Source of the DNA: Polaribacter sp. IC066 | GTDB taxonomy: Bacteria; Bacteroidota; Bacteroidia; Flavobacteriales; Flavobacteriaceae | Direction: 5' to 3' | DNA length: 55,839 nt | Assembly (NCBI RefSeq): GCF_007997085.1 | Contig: NZ_VORR01000027.1 | Location: 1-55,839, forward strand | Shown: positions 26,876 through 35,513 of the stretch, piece by piece | How positions within the stretch are numbered: position 1 is the first letter of the stretch | How the letters are laid out: every line of letters starts with the position of its first letter | Translations under genes and position numbers: made by a program | The notes under the pieces: generated by a model | Seen by the model: only the letters and a program-made list of their open reading frames with translations | What the model was told of the DNA's origin: nothing | Database searches by the model: none

Positions 26876-27931
26876 TTATTCTTGGAAGGCAGTATTGGCT
26901 TTAAAATCGAGGTCTGAAAGAGAAAGTAAGAAGGCTTTTAAATCGTTTTTTTCTTTTGGAGTTAAGTTTACACCACCTTTATTTACTCTTTTCATTAACG
27001 GGTCTACGGTTGGTGATGGTTGTAAACCTTCTGAATAATGATTGATTACTTCTTCTAAAGTTGTAAATCTGCCATCGTGCATATAAGGCGCGGTAAAGGC
27101 TAAATTTCTAATAGACGGCGATTTAAATTTTCCGTTATCTGCGGGGTCTCCAGTTACAGCACCCAAACCTAAATCAGTAAAAGTACGATCTAAACCATTG
27201 TTATGAAATTGATTATCTGTCCATAACGGATTGTTATTACTACCATGGCAATGAAAACAATCTCCTTTTGCTTCGTCCATAAAAATTGCAAATCCGTTTT
27301 CTTCTGCTGCAGATAAAGATACTTCTCCGTTTAAATATTGATCAAATTTAGAATTGCCAGAAATAAGGGTTCTTTCAAATTGGGCAATTGCTTTGGTGAC
27401 CAAAGTTGAGTCTATAGTTGATGAGCCAAATGCTCGTAAAAATAAAGTAGGGTATTGAGAATGCTGCTGTAATTTTTGAGTAACATCTAGCCAATCAGCA
27501 TGCAATTCAGCAGGATTTGAAACCGGTTCTAAAGCTTGTTCTTCTAAACTAAAATCTTTGCCGTCCCAATTAAAACGTTCATCAAAATTCCAAGCTAAAT
27601 TGAATAATGGCATTGAATTTCTATTTCCAGAGTTACCATCAATTCCGTTACTAAATTGTTGATTGTCTGTAAAAGCATTTTTAGGATTATGACAACTTGC
27701 ACAAGATTGCGTTTCATCACCAGAGAGAATTTTATCAAAAAATAATTTTTTACCTAAAGCAACGCCTTCTTCTGTAAGTGGATTGTCTGCAGGAATTATA
27801 GGCATAATTAATTTGTCAGCAAAAAGTACAGGTACTTTTAAAGCGTACGGAATTGGCGTGTACATTTCTTCTTTCGATGCGCATTGCATCAGAAGTAAAA
27901 AGGAGAGAAGAAATAGATATTGTTTTGTCAT
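26876..27931 (-). CDS. Di-heme cytochrome c peroxidase, MauG/MbnH type, lipoprotein
   Basis: A 351-residue exported di-heme protein. A lipoprotein signal (KQYLFLLSFLLLMQC) is followed by ASKEE, which fits the K-(D/E)2 surface-export signal described for flavobacterial lipoproteins. Two c-type heme motifs are present, CASCHNPKNAF (about 75) and CFHCHGSNNN (about 220), and a methionine/Tyr region APYMHDGRFTTLEEVINHYS typical of bacterial CcpA/MauG. It either reduces peroxide or, like MauG and MbnH, uses it to oxidise a residue of a partner protein. The MbnP-family gene directly upstream makes the second role attractive. The longer frame to 28012 would run into a dispersed palindrome (28015), so ATG 27931 is chosen. 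Confidence 0.9.
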   Translation of the reverse strand: MTKQYLFLLSFLLLMQCASKEEMYTPIPYALKVPVLFADKLIMPIIPADNPLTEEGVALGKKLFFDKILSGDETQSCASCHNPKNAFTDNQQFSNGIDGNSGNRNSMPLFNLAWNFDERFNWDGKDFSLEEQALEPVSNPAELHADWLDVTQKLQQHSQYPTLFLRAFGSSTIDSTLVTKAIAQFERTLISGNSKFDQYLNGEVSLSAAEENGFAIFMDEAKGDCFHCHGSNNNPLWTDNQFHNNGLDRTFTDLGLGAVTGDPADNGKFKSPSIRNLAFTAPYMHDGRFTTLEEVINHYSEGLQPSPTVDPLMKRVNKGGVNLTPKEKNDLKAFLLSLSDLDFKANTAFQE

Positions 27932-28014
27932 CTTAACTTTAAAAGGTTTTGTACATTTTTTATTCCTCAAAATCGCAGGAGGTAAAAATGGAGCTATATT
28001 TTTAATTTCCATAA

Positions 28015-28062
28015 TGTCAATTCGAGTGAAATTCTTTTTTCAAGAATTTTGTATCGAGAAGT
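28015..28062. repeat. Dispersed palindromic repeat (TCGAGTG...TATCGAG)
   Basis: TGTCAATTCGAGTGAAATTC, a T-run, then AAGAATTTTGTATCGAGAAG. The arms pair as a hairpin (GAAATTCTT / AAGAATTT, with the flanking CGAG repeated). Same family as the palindromes in the 188-bp units at 131-172, 319-360 and 507-552, and at 54881-54926. It lies in the 222-base gap between the MbnP-family and peroxidase genes. Confidence 0.7.
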
Positions 28063-28152
28063 TTTACTTTGAAGAGATTCTAAACTCATAGAATGTTTGT
28101 AAAGTTTTCAAGACTGAATCAGCTTCATCATAAATTCTAGCAAAATTTAATC

Positions 28153-28884
28153 TTACTGCGTTACTTCACCCAAAGAAAAAACAGTTTTTCCATTTGCGCT
28201 CATCATTTTTTGAGCTTCGAAATTTGGCATTAAAACGGTGTTTAGTTCATTTAAATTCCAAGTATTTGGGTTTTTAAACCATTCAGCTATGTTCACTTTA
28301 ATTTCTACAATGGTGTTATTGTTGATTTTTATATCGCCTAAATCTACCTCAAAAGAAGTATCTTGTAGTGCCAAATTATCAGGATTTGTTCTATTTACCG
28401 CTCTAATTACGTGATAATTAAAATTTGCATCTTGGTTGTTGTTATCTTTGTATTTGCCATCAAATTGCATATAATGATAGCCGCCGCCTAACATTTGTGG
28501 TACATTAAAAGAAACAGAATTTAAATCTTGATAAATGCCGTCTAAATTATCTGTATCATTAAAACCAAAAGTAAATTTTAAGTCTGATGTTCCTCTTTGT
28601 AAATCTGTAATGGTTATTTCGGTGCCAGAAGTATCTTTAAGATTTATTAAAAAATAATTTTTACTATCAATTATATTGATGTTGGAAATAAGATATCTAA
28701 ACCTTTCAATACTAACTTTTTCTCCGTTGGCATTGGTGAATTTTAAATCATTAAAATCTTGATTTGTAACTGGAGTTCCATTCCAATTGTGCGTAAATTT
28801 AAGCGTTACCATTCCGTTTTCTTCCTCGTTATCACACGATGAAAAAGCGATTGTCATCAAAAAAAACAAAATTATTTTTTTCAT
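28153..28884 (-). CDS. MbnP-family lipoprotein
   Basis: A 243-residue protein of the MbnP family (TIGR04052-type). The signal peptide KKIILFFLMTIAFSSC is followed by DNEEENG, an acidic surface-export-like stretch. Family features: MVTLKFTHNWNG at the mature N-terminus, FTNANGEKVSIERFRYLISN (about 55-75), a GFNDTDNLDGIYQDLNSV segment, GGYHYMQFDGKYKD, and the C-terminal IAEWFKNPNTWN. In methanotrophs MbnP binds copper after its partner peroxidase MbnH converts a Trp to kynurenine; here several tryptophans (NWNG, AEWF, NTWN) are candidates. It is 3 bases after the propeller-like gene and upstream of the di-heme peroxidase. Confidence 0.85.
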   Translation of the reverse strand: MKKIILFFLMTIAFSSCDNEEENGMVTLKFTHNWNGTPVTNQDFNDLKFTNANGEKVSIERFRYLISNINIIDSKNYFLINLKDTSGTEITITDLQRGTSDLKFTFGFNDTDNLDGIYQDLNSVSFNVPQMLGGGYHYMQFDGKYKDNNNQDANFNYHVIRAVNRTNPDNLALQDTSFEVDLGDIKINNNTIVEIKVNIAEWFKNPNTWNLNELNTVLMPNFEAQKMMSANGKTVFSLGEVTQ

Positions 28885-28887
28885 TTT

Positions 28888-30207
28888 TTATTTTATTTTT
28901 ATAATCAATGCGTCAGAAAACCCTTTGTTTTCAGGAATATCTCCATTAGCACTAATGCTTTCTCCAACAGCGATAATCGATTGATTGTTTACTTGTACTG
29001 CATCAAATAGTACATCGTTTTCTGAACCTCCTATAAATTTTTGCCAAACGGTATTTCCATTCGTATCAACTTTTAAGACCCAAGCATCATTTTGACCGTT
29101 GTTTGTAAAACCTGCATCTGAACTTCTAGAATTACCTGCAATAATAAAGCCATGATCATCTGTTTTAGAAATGGAACGTGCTACATCAAAACTAGTCGCA
29201 CCGATTGTTTTTTCCCAGATTAAATTTCCATCCGAAGCTATTTTAAGCATCCATAAATCTGCACCACCATTATTATTACTAACGTCTTTATCTGAACTTC
29301 TGGTATCGCCAACAATTAAAAAATTGCCGTCATTAGTTTTAGTGATTGCTCTTGCCTCATCAATTTCTGAACCTCCAAAACTTTTCTCCCAAATTAAATT
29401 TCCATCCGAAGCAATCTTTAAAATCCAGAAATCATAGCTTCCTTTATTGTTAGAAATATTAAAATCTTCGCTGTCTGAAGAAGCGGCAATTATATAACTG
29501 TTATCTTCTGTTTCTTCAATGCCAAAAGGGCTGTCTGTAAAAGAGCCTCCATAATATTGGCTCCATTCTGTATCTCCAAAATTATTCAATTTTAGAACCC
29601 AAATATCGCCACCTGCGTGTTTTTGAGCACTTTTAGAATTTCCTTGTCCGTTAGAAGCCGTAACATCTAAAACGCCTGTTACTACATAACCATTATCTTG
29701 GGTTTGTAGCAACGCAATGCCAGTATCTGCACCAGCATAGCCAAAAGTTTTTTGCCACAAAATAGTGCCCATACCGCTAATTTTCAGAATCCAAAAATCT
29801 TGAGCGCCAGCATTTGTGGTGAGGTTGTTGTTAGCACTTTTACTATAACCCAAAAGTGCAAAACCGCCATCACTGGTTGCAATAATATCTGCACCTCTAT
29901 CATCATCAGAGCCTCCGTACGTTTTAGACCAAAGTACGGCGTCATCAGAAGAAAATTTCATCACCCAAAAATCGAAACTTTCATCGGTTTTGGTGGTGAT
30001 ATCAAAATTATTACTTTGCGTGTAGCCTAGCGTTGCGTAACCACCATCTGAAGTTTTTACAATAGATTGCAACACATCATTTTTAGAACCCCCAAACGTT
30101 TTAATAAATTCTATTTGATTAGAATTTGTTGTTGGGTTTTCTGGTCGATCATCTTTTGAGCAATGAATACATAGAAAGAGTATTGCGATGTAGCAAATTT
30201 TCTTCAT
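28888..30207 (-). CDS. Seven-repeat beta-propeller-like lipoprotein
   Basis: A 439-residue lipoprotein (KKICYIAILFLCIHC lipobox, then SKDDRPEN, matching the K-(D/E)2 export signal). The rest is seven repeats of about 55-60 residues, each with the frame FWilKi...G.i.W.KtfGGS..D.a..i..t.DgGf.i.G.s.S. The GG-type corners read TFGGSKND, TYGGSDDD, TFGYAGAD, YYGGSFTD, SFGGSEID, TIGATSFD and FIGGSEND, so repeats 3 and 6 are the most divergent. Seven repeats predict a seven-bladed propeller closing on itself. No catalytic motif. It is 16 bases after the LVIVD gene and 3 before the MbnP gene. Confidence 0.8.
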   Translation of the reverse strand: MKKICYIAILFLCIHCSKDDRPENPTTNSNQIEFIKTFGGSKNDVLQSIVKTSDGGYATLGYTQSNNFDITTKTDESFDFWVMKFSSDDAVLWSKTYGGSDDDRGADIIATSDGGFALLGYSKSANNNLTTNAGAQDFWILKISGMGTILWQKTFGYAGADTGIALLQTQDNGYVVTGVLDVTASNGQGNSKSAQKHAGGDIWVLKLNNFGDTEWSQYYGGSFTDSPFGIEETEDNSYIIAASSDSEDFNISNNKGSYDFWILKIASDGNLIWEKSFGGSEIDEARAITKTNDGNFLIVGDTRSSDKDVSNNNGGADLWMLKIASDGNLIWEKTIGATSFDVARSISKTDDHGFIIAGNSRSSDAGFTNNGQNDAWVLKVDTNGNTVWQKFIGGSENDVLFDAVQVNNQSIIAVGESISANGDIPENKGFSDALIIKIK

Positions 30208-30223
30208 GGATATGTTTAAATTG

Positions 30224-31468
30224 CTATTCAGACTTTTTGATTAAAAATAATCCTTTTTCAATATCACTGATCACAATCACACCACTCTCAAAATAAGGAT
30301 ATACATTCCAAGCGCCATTAAAACTTGCAGTGTTTTTTTCTGGATGCGTATCAAAAAAACCGACTTCTGTCATATTTTTATTTGCGATATCAGAAACATC
30401 AATCATTCTAACTCCTGCTGTGTAATTTGCTTGATAGTAGATATTATCTTTTACATACCCATTATGATCTATGGCTTCGGTAGTTCCGAAATATTGGAAA
30501 TGAAGTTTAGGATTGTCTAAATCTATAAAATCGAAAATGATGCTTCTTGTTCTGCCTCCCAAACGAAGTTCATCTAGCTCATCTCCTAAAATAAAATAAT
30601 TAAAATCTTCTGTAAACCATCCTTGGTGCGTGTACTCTACATTTGAGTAACTGATTGCCGATAGTTGTATTGGGTTGCTTTTGTCTGAAATATCTACAAT
30701 AACAACTTCTGTTTCATTGCTACCAATTAAAATTTCTTTGCCAGCATGTTCAGTATCGGGACCCGCATAGGTAACCACTTGAGCATCGTGTGCGTAATTG
30801 GTAAAACCACCTTCATTTCTGGGTTTTATAGGGTCTTGAATATTAATAAATAGCGGCCCCCCTTTATACGTGCCATTTCTACTCGTGCCAACAGGATATG
30901 CGTACCCATTTTGTTCATTAATTACAATATTATGAGCGCTTCCGAAAAAATTAAATGTAAAGTCTGAAGAAAAAATTTGTGGAGGATTTACCACCTCTCT
31001 TAATTTTGTTAAATCGAATATTTGCATGCCATGATTTGCAGCTTCGCTTACTACGTAAGCATGGTTATTGTATACTTTTACATCTCTCCAATCGCTATTT
31101 ACTGTTTCGGTAGGGATAAAACCAAGCACAACAGGTTTTGTAGGATCGCTAATATCTACCATTGATAAACCCGAGTTTAAACCAATTAAAGCATATTCTT
31201 TATTTGTGGTTGTATCGGTCCATCCCCAAGAATCGTTGCCAGTTAAATTAGCAGGAGTCGTATTTGAAAGGTCTAAATCGGTTAATGATATGTTTGCTAA
31301 TAAATCATATCCATCACAAGGATATCCGTCTGCCATACCATCAACACATTTTCCGACCGTAGTTTCAGGTGCAACTGGATTTTCGGTTTCAATTGGTGAA
31401 GTTTCAATTTCGGTTTTAGAACAACTTATTGCCAGAAAGACGAGTAAAAAAAGAGTTTTTTTAATCAT
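30224..31468 (-). CDS. LVIVD-repeat 'choice-of-anchor B' lipoprotein
   Basis: A 414-residue lipoprotein (signal peptide KKTLFLLVFLAISC, then SKTEIETS). The body has LVIVD-type propeller repeats: LSMVDISDPTKPVVLGFIPT (about 110), MQIFDLTKLREV, EVVIVDISDKSNPIQLSAIS and VRMIDVSDIANKNMTEVGFF. The histidine-bearing pieces between them (SAHNIVINEQNGYAYPVGTS, YAHDAQVV, YTHQGWFTEDFNYFILGDEL, IDHNGYVKDNIYYQANY) are characteristic of the choice-of-anchor B family. Those conserved His/Asp residues suggest a metal site at the propeller centre, which is inference. First gene of the four-lipoprotein row; no clear TAnnTTTG box was found upstream. Confidence 0.85.
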   Translation of the reverse strand: MIKKTLFLLVFLAISCSKTEIETSPIETENPVAPETTVGKCVDGMADGYPCDGYDLLANISLTDLDLSNTTPANLTGNDSWGWTDTTTNKEYALIGLNSGLSMVDISDPTKPVVLGFIPTETVNSDWRDVKVYNNHAYVVSEAANHGMQIFDLTKLREVVNPPQIFSSDFTFNFFGSAHNIVINEQNGYAYPVGTSRNGTYKGGPLFINIQDPIKPRNEGGFTNYAHDAQVVTYAGPDTEHAGKEILIGSNETEVVIVDISDKSNPIQLSAISYSNVEYTHQGWFTEDFNYFILGDELDELRLGGRTRSIIFDFIDLDNPKLHFQYFGTTEAIDHNGYVKDNIYYQANYTAGVRMIDVSDIANKNMTEVGFFDTHPEKNTASFNGAWNVYPYFESGVIVISDIEKGLFLIKKSE

Positions 31469-31620
31469 TTAATTTTTAAGGATTAGATAATAATAATTAG
31501 TTAGAAACGAATTGATGCTATTTTAAAAATAACAGCCATAAATATACCATAAATAATAGATATAATTAGAATCCTTAAAAAATCTCTCTAAAGTAGTTCT
31601 CACAATTTTTATATTGTGCC

Positions 31621-31628
31621 TATCTTTG
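31621..31628 (+). promoter_or_regulatory. -7 box touching the thiL start
   Basis: TATCTTTG, exact TAnnTTTG match, ends only 4 bases before the thiL ATG. Transcription would begin at about the start codon, giving a leaderless mRNA. Confidence 0.5.
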
Positions 31629-31632
31629 TGCT

Positions 31633-32688
31633 ATGTTAGAAGATAAAAATCAAAATAAAACATCCTTGGCTGAATTAGGCGAGTTTGGTTTAATCAATCA
31701 TATTACAAAATATTTTAAAGTTGCAAATTCGTCTACTGTAAAAGCCGTGGGTGATGATGCCGCTGTTTTAGATGCCTCTGAAAAGCAAACTTTAGTAACT
31801 ACAGATTTGTTGATAGAAGGTGTGCATTTCGATTTAAGTTATATGCCATTAAAACATTTAGGGTATAAAGCGGTCATGGTAAATTTATCTGATGTGTATG
31901 CAATGAATGGTGTTGCAGAACAAATTACCGTTTCAATTGCGGTTTCTAACCGTTTTCCGTTAGAAGCAATTGAAGAATTGTATGCAGGTATTCAGTTGGC
32001 TTGTGAGAGTTATAACGTAGATTTAGTTGGAGGGGATACAACCTCTTCTACCAAAGGAATTTTAATTTCTGTAACAGCAATTGGTAAAGCGAACAAAGAA
32101 GATGTTGTGTATAGAAATACCGCAAAAGAAACCGATTTAATCGTGGTTTCTGGTGATTTAGGTGCGGCTTATTTAGGACTGCAAGTATTAGAAAGAGAAA
32201 AACAAGTTTTTAAAGTAGACCCAAACAATCAGCCAGATTTAGATAATTATACCTATTTAATTGAACGTCAATTAAAACCCGAAGCACGCAAAGATGTAGC
32301 AGGTTTATTAAAAGAAATGGAGATAAAGCCAACGTCTATGATTGATATTTCTGACGGATTATCTTCAGAGCTTTTTCATATTTGTACACAAAGTAACGTA
32401 GGTTGCAAAGTCTATGAAGATAAATTGCCTCTAGATCCGCAAGTAATTTCTGCCTGTGAAGAATTTGAGCTAGATTCTACTATGGTAGCTTTAAGCGGAG
32501 GTGAAGATTATGAATTACTTTTTACAGTGCCAATTGCCGATTTTGATAAGATAAAAGGAAATCCGCATTTTTCTATTATTGGTCATATTACTGCTAAAAG
32601 CCAAGGTTTACAATTAGTTACAAGAGCTAGCCAAGAAATTGAATTGAAAGCGCAAGGTTGGAATTCTTTGAATAATGATGAAAAATAA
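31633..32688 (+). CDS. thiL: Thiamine-monophosphate kinase
   Basis: A 351-residue ThiL that phosphorylates thiamine monophosphate to thiamine diphosphate with ATP. The conserved signatures are AVGDDAAVLDA (about 37-47), TTDLLIEGVHFDLSYMP with the metal/substrate Asp (about 57-73), NLSDVYAMNGVAEQ, LVGGDTTSSTKG (about 135), DISDGLSSELFHIC, and GGEDYELLFTV near the C-terminus. Length normal for Bacteroidetes. There is no TPP riboswitch upstream. The MFS gene follows after 34 bases on the same strand. Confidence 0.95.
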   Translation: MLEDKNQNKTSLAELGEFGLINHITKYFKVANSSTVKAVGDDAAVLDASEKQTLVTTDLLIEGVHFDLSYMPLKHLGYKAVMVNLSDVYAMNGVAEQITVSIAVSNRFPLEAIEELYAGIQLACESYNVDLVGGDTTSSTKGILISVTAIGKANKEDVVYRNTAKETDLIVVSGDLGAAYLGLQVLEREKQVFKVDPNNQPDLDNYTYLIERQLKPEARKDVAGLLKEMEIKPTSMIDISDGLSSELFHICTQSNVGCKVYEDKLPLDPQVISACEEFELDSTMVALSGGEDYELLFTVPIADFDKIKGNPHFSIIGHITAKSQGLQLVTRASQEIELKAQGWNSLNNDEK

Positions 32689-32722
32689 TAAATTGTTTTA
32701 GGCAGAAGAAGTATATCCCCCG

Positions 32723-33883
32723 ATGAAATCATTAAAATTAATTCTTTCTGATTTAAAATATTTTTCGCCTTCTTGGGTTTTTGCCTGCGTAAATATTTTA
32801 ACAGGAACTTGGATACTTTATTTACCATTCATCAAACAGAAATTTGATTTAAATGACGCGCAAATAGGGTTTGCATTGTTTTTTACGGCTTTAGGGTTGT
32901 TAATCTCTATTCCGTTTGTGCCGTATCTTAATAAAAAAATAGGGGTTGGACGTTCTACCAAAACAGGGATTATCGCTTTAGCCCTATTATTTAACCTTCC
33001 TTTAATAGTGCCGACCTACATATCGTTATGTATTTGTTTATTAATTATGGGCGTTTTTTCTGGTTTTACAGGTATTTCTATGAATGCTTTAGTTGCTACG
33101 ATTGAAAAAAAAGAAAATCAGAATTTTATGTCGGCAACGCATGGTTTTTTTAGTTTGGGTGGTTTCATTGGCGCGGGTGTTGGTAGTTTGTTGATGAGTC
33201 AGTTTTCTAATCCTTCATTTCACATGTTGGGAATTTCTATTTTTATCATTTTAACATCGGTTGTACTTGCTAAAAATTATGAAAACATAAAAAATATTCC
33301 TGTTCAAGAATCAATAGAAAAAGTTGCTGTGTACCGCTATTTAAAACCTTTGTTGGTGCTTTCTATTATTGCCTTTATTATTATGTTTAATGAAGGAGCT
33401 GTGGAACATTGGAGCAACTTATTCCTTTTTGATGTTGTACAAGTTTCTGAAAGTAAAGCGGGTCTTGGTTTTATCATTTTCTCCTTAACAATGACCATCG
33501 GCAGATTTCTTGGAGATGGTGTTAGCCAAAAAATAGGCGCTATAAAAACGATTGTTTTTGGATCTGTAGTTGCTTTTATTGCCTACATGCTTATTATCAC
33601 CGCTAATTTATATATTAGTGTTTTAGGTTTTGGACTTTTAGGCTTTGGTTTGTCTGTAATTATTCCTGAAATTTATAGATTAGCAGGTAAAACTGAAGAA
33701 ATCGATACTTCTTTGGCAATTTCTTTTGTTTCTGGATTCGGATTTGTTGGCTTTTTGATTGGTCCTGTTTTATTAGGCGCAATCTCTAATTGGAGTACTT
33801 TAACTACAAGTTATCTTTTTTTAGCAGCACTGTTAGTTATTTCTTTTTTCTTGGCACTGTTTGGATTAAAAAGAAAGGGGTAA
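32723..33883 (+). CDS. MFS transporter
   Basis: A 386-residue inner-membrane transporter with about 12 hydrophobic helices in two halves. The loop between helices 2 and 3 (LNKKIGVGRSTKTG) and its repeat after helix 8 (GRFLGDGVSQKIGAIKT) show the pseudo-symmetry and the G-x(3)-D-R/K-like signature of the Major Facilitator Superfamily. It most resembles the bypass-of-Frizzled/FucP-like sugar branch in length, but the substrate cannot be assigned. Likely co-transcribed with thiL (34-base gap), which does not by itself imply thiamine transport. Confidence 0.88.
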   Translation: MKSLKLILSDLKYFSPSWVFACVNILTGTWILYLPFIKQKFDLNDAQIGFALFFTALGLLISIPFVPYLNKKIGVGRSTKTGIIALALLFNLPLIVPTYISLCICLLIMGVFSGFTGISMNALVATIEKKENQNFMSATHGFFSLGGFIGAGVGSLLMSQFSNPSFHMLGISIFIILTSVVLAKNYENIKNIPVQESIEKVAVYRYLKPLLVLSIIAFIIMFNEGAVEHWSNLFLFDVVQVSESKAGLGFIIFSLTMTIGRFLGDGVSQKIGAIKTIVFGSVVAFIAYMLIITANLYISVLGFGLLGFGLSVIIPEIYRLAGKTEEIDTSLAISFVSGFGFVGFLIGPVLLGAISNWSTLTTSYLFLAALLVISFFLALFGLKRKG

Positions 33884-34162
33884 TTTTTGATATTGATACC
33901 CTAAAAGAGAACTTAAAATCTTTCAATTTTTGAATGGGGTAAAAAAAGATGAAGGTTTTTTGAATGTTTCGTTTCATTTTTGATTGTTCGAGGGGCTACT
34001 TTGGCAAGCAAACCAATACAGTAATTAATGTCTCCAGTTTTAGTGGTTCGCTTTTTGTTTAATCGATAGAATTCCCCGACGCTCTGCATCGGTGGTCAAG
34101 AGGAAAGTTTGAAAACCTGGGTTTTTCCGCTTGATACCTCGATGGCTCTGCCTCGAGGTTGT
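33884..34162. repeat. Intergenic region with two GCTCTGC hairpins
   Basis: Two related short hairpins: CCGACGCTCTGCATCGG at 34076-34092 and ACCTCGATGGC-TCT-GCCTCGAGGT at 34136-34159. Both carry a GCTCTGC core flanked by complementary arms. They look like members of a small palindromic repeat family. The second lies just past the DUF418 stop (34163, minus) and could act in that transcript's 3' end. No gene in the stretch. Confidence 0.5.
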
Positions 34163-35374
34163 TCATTCAATGGGTAATTCGGTTTTATTACTGTTAGGAT
34201 TTCTTATTCTAATAGATTGCCAACTTCGATTGGTTGCATTTCTCCAAAGCCATTCTAGGGGTCCAAATTTAAAGTTACTGAACCACCATTTGCTGAACAC
34301 TATTTGTATCAGAAAGAATAGCATTCCAAGTCCTAATGCGCCGGTTCCTGAAAGTTTTAGTAACAATCCTAATCCGTAACCGTAAAAGATGAAAATGCCA
34401 AAAAAAGACTGTAGAACATAGGTTGTAAGCCCCATTTTACCAACAGGAATTAATTGTTTTACAATATTTTTAGTGAGTTTTGCTTTATAACAGAGAAGCA
34501 CTAAACCAATATAAAGTATGGGTATAAAAATATTGGATGCATCTTTTGCAATGGAACCGATATATTTAGCGACTTCTGAATTGGAAGGTGTGGACAAAGA
34601 GTAATTAAGTAATAACGATAGCGTTCCGATCAAAAAGGAAGCACCAATGAGTTTTGCAAGTGGAATTTCATCTAGGTTTTCGTGCCATTTTTTTCTACCG
34701 ATCCATAGACCCAAAAGGAATAGACCAGGTATTACCCAAAGCCTACCACTAAATTTTAGATAATTGTATTTATTTAAGAACCCTGTAGTACTATTCGAAA
34801 CAAGTAATTTTTTGTATTCACCGTTAAGTATCAAATCATAATAGCTAATCGCCATTTCTACAGGGTTTGGGCTCGTTGAGATTTGCAAGCTTTCTAGAAC
34901 TGGAGGTTGAATTAATGCGATGGTTTTGATTAAAACCGTGGGGATATTAAAGGCAAAGAATAACCCAATAATTAAGATGAATTTCGTGGGCACTTTTCTA
35001 AATAGAATGAGAGCTAATCCGAATACCGCATAAACCGTTAAAAAATCTCCGCGGTAATGTATATGATGAATACAACCAATCAGGAAAAGAAGTACTAAAC
35101 GCCAAGCAAACTTTAGCGGGCTTGCCTCATTTTTTTTGTCTAATATCAAATAGAAACTTAAACCAAAAAGCATCGAGAAAATTGCATAGAATTTCCCAAC
35201 AAAGAGATTTTGAATAACCGTTTTAGAAAAGGTATCGATGGGAAGTAAAATATTAAATCCGGTGTATTGAGGTGGAGTCAAACTCGCCAAATAACCTTCA
35301 AACATATGGGTCATAATAATGCCGAATAATGCAAAACCCCTTAAAGCATCTATTTCTTCAATCCTTTTCATCAA
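34163..35374 (-). CDS. DUF418 domain-containing membrane protein
   Basis: A 403-residue polytopic inner-membrane protein. The N-terminal RIEEIDALRGFALFGIIMTH is the start shared by DUF418 (YeiB-like) and heparan-alpha-glucosaminide acyltransferase-like proteins; the C-terminal DUF418 domain ends with FGPLEWLWRNATNRSWQSIR (about 370-390), the family hallmark. About 10 hydrophobic helices. Biochemical role unknown; the fold suggests membrane acyl-transfer. A palindromic terminator (35464) precedes it, so it has its own transcript. Confidence 0.9.
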   Translation of the reverse strand: MMKRIEEIDALRGFALFGIIMTHMFEGYLASLTPPQYTGFNILLPIDTFSKTVIQNLFVGKFYAIFSMLFGLSFYLILDKKNEASPLKFAWRLVLLFLIGCIHHIHYRGDFLTVYAVFGLALILFRKVPTKFILIIGLFFAFNIPTVLIKTIALIQPPVLESLQISTSPNPVEMAISYYDLILNGEYKKLLVSNSTTGFLNKYNYLKFSGRLWVIPGLFLLGLWIGRKKWHENLDEIPLAKLIGASFLIGTLSLLLNYSLSTPSNSEVAKYIGSIAKDASNIFIPILYIGLVLLCYKAKLTKNIVKQLIPVGKMGLTTYVLQSFFGIFIFYGYGLGLLLKLSGTGALGLGMLFFLIQIVFSKWWFSNFKFGPLEWLWRNATNRSWQSIRIRNPNSNKTELPIE

Positions 35375-35463
35375 ATGAATTTGGTATTTAATATCCTTTT
35401 TTTTTTTTGTACTTTTGGCAATGATTATTAAATTAACAGTTGCTTTTTATTTCGTAAATAAAA

Positions 35464-35491
35464 GTAGCTTAAAATTATAATTTTAAGCTAC
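35464..35491 (-). terminator. Palindromic terminator after the serine hydrolase gene
   Basis: A perfect 28-base palindrome with 14-base arms (GTAGCTTAAAATTA and its complement). On the minus strand it is followed by TTTTATTTA. It lies 22 bases past the serine hydrolase stop at 35514. Confidence 0.75.
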
Positions 35492-35513
35492 GCTGTCTTT
35501 ATCGCTTTAAAAA

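Noticed and set aside
27932..28012. Extended N-terminus of the di-heme peroxidase
   Set aside because: It would put 27 residues before a clean lipoprotein signal peptide and borders a dispersed palindrome.
31469..31632. TPP riboswitch before thiL
   Set aside because: The gap has no TPP-box sequences (CUGAGA or similar) and the promoter box touches the start codon, leaving no room for a leader.
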